A stretch of 11,607 nt of DNA, taken from the NCBI GenBank assembly GCA_002383415.1, contig DFYU01000054.1:1-11607 (forward strand), written 5' to 3'. The notes under the pieces are model-generated. The model did no database searches. It had not been told where the DNA came from and was given only the letters and a program-made list of their open reading frames with translations. Of this stretch, positions 10,338 to 11,607 are shown piece after piece. Positions within the stretch are counted from its first letter, which is position 1. Each line of letters starts with the position of its first letter. A program made the translations under genes and the position numbers. Source of the stretch: Geobacter sp. UBA4074 (GTDB lineage: Bacteria; Desulfobacterota; Desulfuromonadia; Geobacterales; Pseudopelobacteraceae).

Positions 10338-11042
10338 ATGCATCTTGTCGTAATTATGGGCAGCCCCCGTGGCGTAAAAGGCAATACCGGGCGACTGCTG
10401 GATGAAGTTGTTAACGGAGCAACCGCAGCAGGTGCTGAGGTAGAACTGATCGACCTGGCAAAGACCAAGGTACGCCCCTGCGTTGGCTGTGACGCCTGCC
10501 ACAAGGTTGGCCGTTGCCCGATCAAGGATGACTTCGAGGAGATCAAGACCAAGCTGCTGACCTGTGATGGCTTCATCCTGGCCAGCCCCAACTACATCTT
10601 CAGTGTCAGCGCCCAGCTGAAGGCCTTCTTTGACCGCTGCTGCAGCCTGCTGCATTGCCTGCCGCTGGAAGGGAAATACGGCGCCGTGGTGGAAACATCC
10701 GGCAGTGGTGATGATGGCGAGGTGATTCGCTACATGGAACGCTTCATCAACTCCACCGGCGCACAGGCAGCGGGCGGCATCGGCTCCAGCATGGCCGGCT
10801 TCCGCAGCTTCCCCAAAGAAGAAGCCCTTTTTACCAAGGCCCGCGAACTGGGTGCCGAACTCTGCCGCTGCATCAAGGAAAAACCCCACTTCCCTGACCA
10901 GGCCGGGTACCGCGCCTCGTTCAAGACCCACATGCGCCGCCTGATTGAATCCTGCCAGCACGAATGGCCCTACGAGTATCAATACTGGCAGCAAAACCAC
11001 AAAGAGCTGCAAACCGTGGCGGCTAACGGGCAAGCCAGCTAA
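10338..11042 (+). CDS. Flavodoxin-fold iron-sulfur flavoprotein / NADPH-dependent FMN reductase-like protein
   Basis: A 234-residue cytoplasmic protein. The flavodoxin-like fold covers about 1-180: the FMN phosphate loop GSPRGVKGNTGRLL at 8-21 and the flavin-contacting SPNYIF at 83-88. A compact cysteine motif C48-x2-C51-x2-C54-x5-C60 (VRPCVGCDACHKVGRCPIKD) has the spacing that holds a 4Fe-4S cluster in the archaeal iron-sulfur flavoprotein Isf. Related FMN reductases share this motif, so cluster binding is inferred. Further cysteines occur at 76, 101, 102, 107, 176, 178 and 206. The C-terminal 50 residues (HFPDQAGYRASFKTHMRRLI) form an extra segment beyond the fold. A redox or electron-transfer role is likely; partner and substrate are unknown. 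CAGGAG lies nine bases before the ATG. A thioesterase gene follows after 33 bases, probably in one operon. Confidence 0.87.
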   Translation: MHLVVIMGSPRGVKGNTGRLLDEVVNGATAAGAEVELIDLAKTKVRPCVGCDACHKVGRCPIKDDFEEIKTKLLTCDGFILASPNYIFSVSAQLKAFFDRCCSLLHCLPLEGKYGAVVETSGSGDDGEVIRYMERFINSTGAQAAGGIGSSMAGFRSFPKEEALFTKARELGAELCRCIKEKPHFPDQAGYRASFKTHMRRLIESCQHEWPYEYQYWQQNHKELQTVAANGQAS

Positions 11043-11075
11043 TCAGCACCAAAGCCAGAAAGGATCAGGTACGCC

Positions 11076-11474
11076 GTGGAGATACAGGATGACGGCCGCT
11101 GCTTTATCTGCGGCAAGGACAACCCGATCGGCCTGAAGGCCGAATTTCACACCGACCCCGCACTGCGTCGGGCAGAAACCCGGGTGCGGATCGGTGAACA
11201 GTTCCAGGGCTGGCAGGGCATCACCCACGGCGGTATCATCTCGGCACTGCTGGACGAAATCTGCGCCCAGGCCTGCATGTGCAGCGGCATGCAGGTGGTT
11301 ACCAGCGAGCTGAAACTGCGCTACCGGGCGCCGGTACCGACCGGATCAATGGTCACTGTAATCGGTGAGGTAGTGGGAGAACGCCGTCGCCTGGTAGACG
11401 TCAAGGGCCGACTTGAACTGGATGGCAAGATTATGGCAGAGGCCGAGGTGATCATGTTTCGCACCGCCGGCTAG
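11076..11474 (+). CDS. PaaI-type hotdog-fold thioesterase (4HBT superfamily)
   Basis: A 132-residue protein expected to hydrolyse acyl-CoA thioesters as a dimer or tetramer in the cytoplasm. The hotdog helix carries the catalytic signature ITHGGIISALLDE (49-61; HGG at 51-53, D60, E61), followed by beta strands ELKLRYRAPVPTGSMVTVIG and RRRLVDVKGRLELDGK. The N-terminal CFICGKDNPIGL (9-20) is a typical opening of this subgroup; its C9-x2-C12 pair may bind metal or be structural. The start is GTG, with AAAGGA 11 bases upstream and AGG closer; no better start fits the family opening. It lies 33 bases after the flavoprotein gene without a terminator between. Its substrate cannot be told from sequence, and the pairing with a flavoprotein does not point to one pathway. 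Confidence 0.9.
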   Translation: MEIQDDGRCFICGKDNPIGLKAEFHTDPALRRAETRVRIGEQFQGWQGITHGGIISALLDEICAQACMCSGMQVVTSELKLRYRAPVPTGSMVTVIGEVVGERRRLVDVKGRLELDGKIMAEAEVIMFRTAG

Positions 11475-11481
11475 CGAGGAA

Positions 11482-11524
11482 CAGCCCCTATCGACAGAAG
11501 CACTGCTGACGACCGAAGGGGCTG
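11482..11524. repeat. Inverted repeat downstream of the thioesterase gene
   Basis: Perfect 8-base arms CAGCCCCT (11482-11489) and AGGGGCTG (11517-11524) enclose 27 bases that could fold further. It starts seven bases after the stop codon and lacks a T tract, so it is more likely an RNA-stabilising stem or a processing site than a terminator. Confidence 0.4.
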
Positions 11525-11546
11525 CTTGCTAACAAAACGAACACAA

Positions 11547-11577
11547 AAAAGGGCCAGCTTTTAAAGCTGGCCCTTTT
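11547..11577. terminator. Bidirectional intrinsic terminator
   Basis: Perfect 15-base inverted repeat around AAAAGGGCCAGC and GCTGGCCCTTTT, with a GC-rich 8-pair core and an AT-rich centre that would form the loop. On the plus strand it is followed by TTTTGCTTTT and ends the flavoprotein-thioesterase operon. On the minus strand a run of six T follows, ending the tRNA-Gly transcript, whose gene finishes nine bases away. Confidence 0.93.
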
Positions 11578-11585
11578 GCTTTTGA

Positions 11586-11607
11586 TGGAGCGGGAAACGG
11601 GATTCGA
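11586..11607 (-). tRNA. tRNA-Gly (probably GCC anticodon), 3' end only
   Basis: The minus strand ends with T-loop part TCGAAT, T-stem strand CCCGT, acceptor strand TTCCCGC, discriminator T and an encoded CCA. The implied 5' acceptor strand GCGGGAA and U discriminator match bacterial tRNA-Gly(GCC), such as that of E. coli. The anticodon lies outside the window, so the isotype is inferred from the acceptor end. Confidence 0.8.

Noticed and set aside
10275..11033. 252-codon minus-strand frame opposite the flavoprotein gene
   Set aside because: The plus strand has the FMN loop, cysteine motif and ribosome binding site; the antisense product has none of these.

Overview
The window looks like chromosomal backbone from a moderately GC-rich Gram-negative bacterium, most plausibly a Geobacter-like member of the Desulfuromonadota/deltaproteobacteria. 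That placement is inference. It rests on the style of the proteins (Lon behind a small heat-shock protein, a cysteine-rich flavoprotein, a DUF4124 plus retropepsin-like periplasmic protease) and the base composition, with no database search behind it. I see no transposase, integrase, phage gene, CRISPR array or plasmid origin.

Layout, left to right. (1) 1-2513, minus strand: a small heat-shock protein gene runs into lon with an 8-base overlap. Lon is cut by the window edge just before its catalytic serine. (2) 2595-2706 is a short intergenic region with possible divergent promoters and a small inverted repeat. (3) 2707-2916, plus: a 69-residue protein of unknown function, whose end overlaps tail to tail with a membrane-anchored metallophosphoesterase (2873-4042, minus). 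(4) 4111-7639, plus: priA, then 16 bases later an LplT-like MFS transporter. (5) 7653-8255, minus: a DUF502 membrane protein with three adjacent hairpins in its leader. (6) 8409-9047, plus: a CDP-alcohol phosphatidyltransferase-like membrane protein whose catalytic motif appears degenerate. (7) 9079-10111, minus: a probable two-gene unit made of an unrecognised membrane/coiled-coil protein followed by a secreted DUF4124/aspartic protease. (8) 10112-10337: a regulatory region with two palindromes and promoter-like boxes. (9) 10338-11474, plus: a flavoprotein of the iron-sulfur flavoprotein type and a hotdog thioesterase, probably cotranscribed. (10) 11547-11577: a strong bidirectional terminator. 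(11) 11586-11607, minus: the 3' end of a tRNA-Gly gene.

Functional themes are protein quality control (Hsp20 holding unfolded proteins, Lon degrading them), replication restart (PriA), and a run of envelope or lipid-related membrane proteins (metallophosphoesterase, LplT-like transporter, DUF502, YnbA-like protein, periplasmic protease). No completely new multi-gene system is evident. The most unusual items are the apparently catalytically dead CDP-alcohol phosphatidyltransferase relative, the structured leader of the DUF502 gene, the palindrome pair before the flavoprotein gene, and the unrecognised membrane/coiled-coil partner of the protease.
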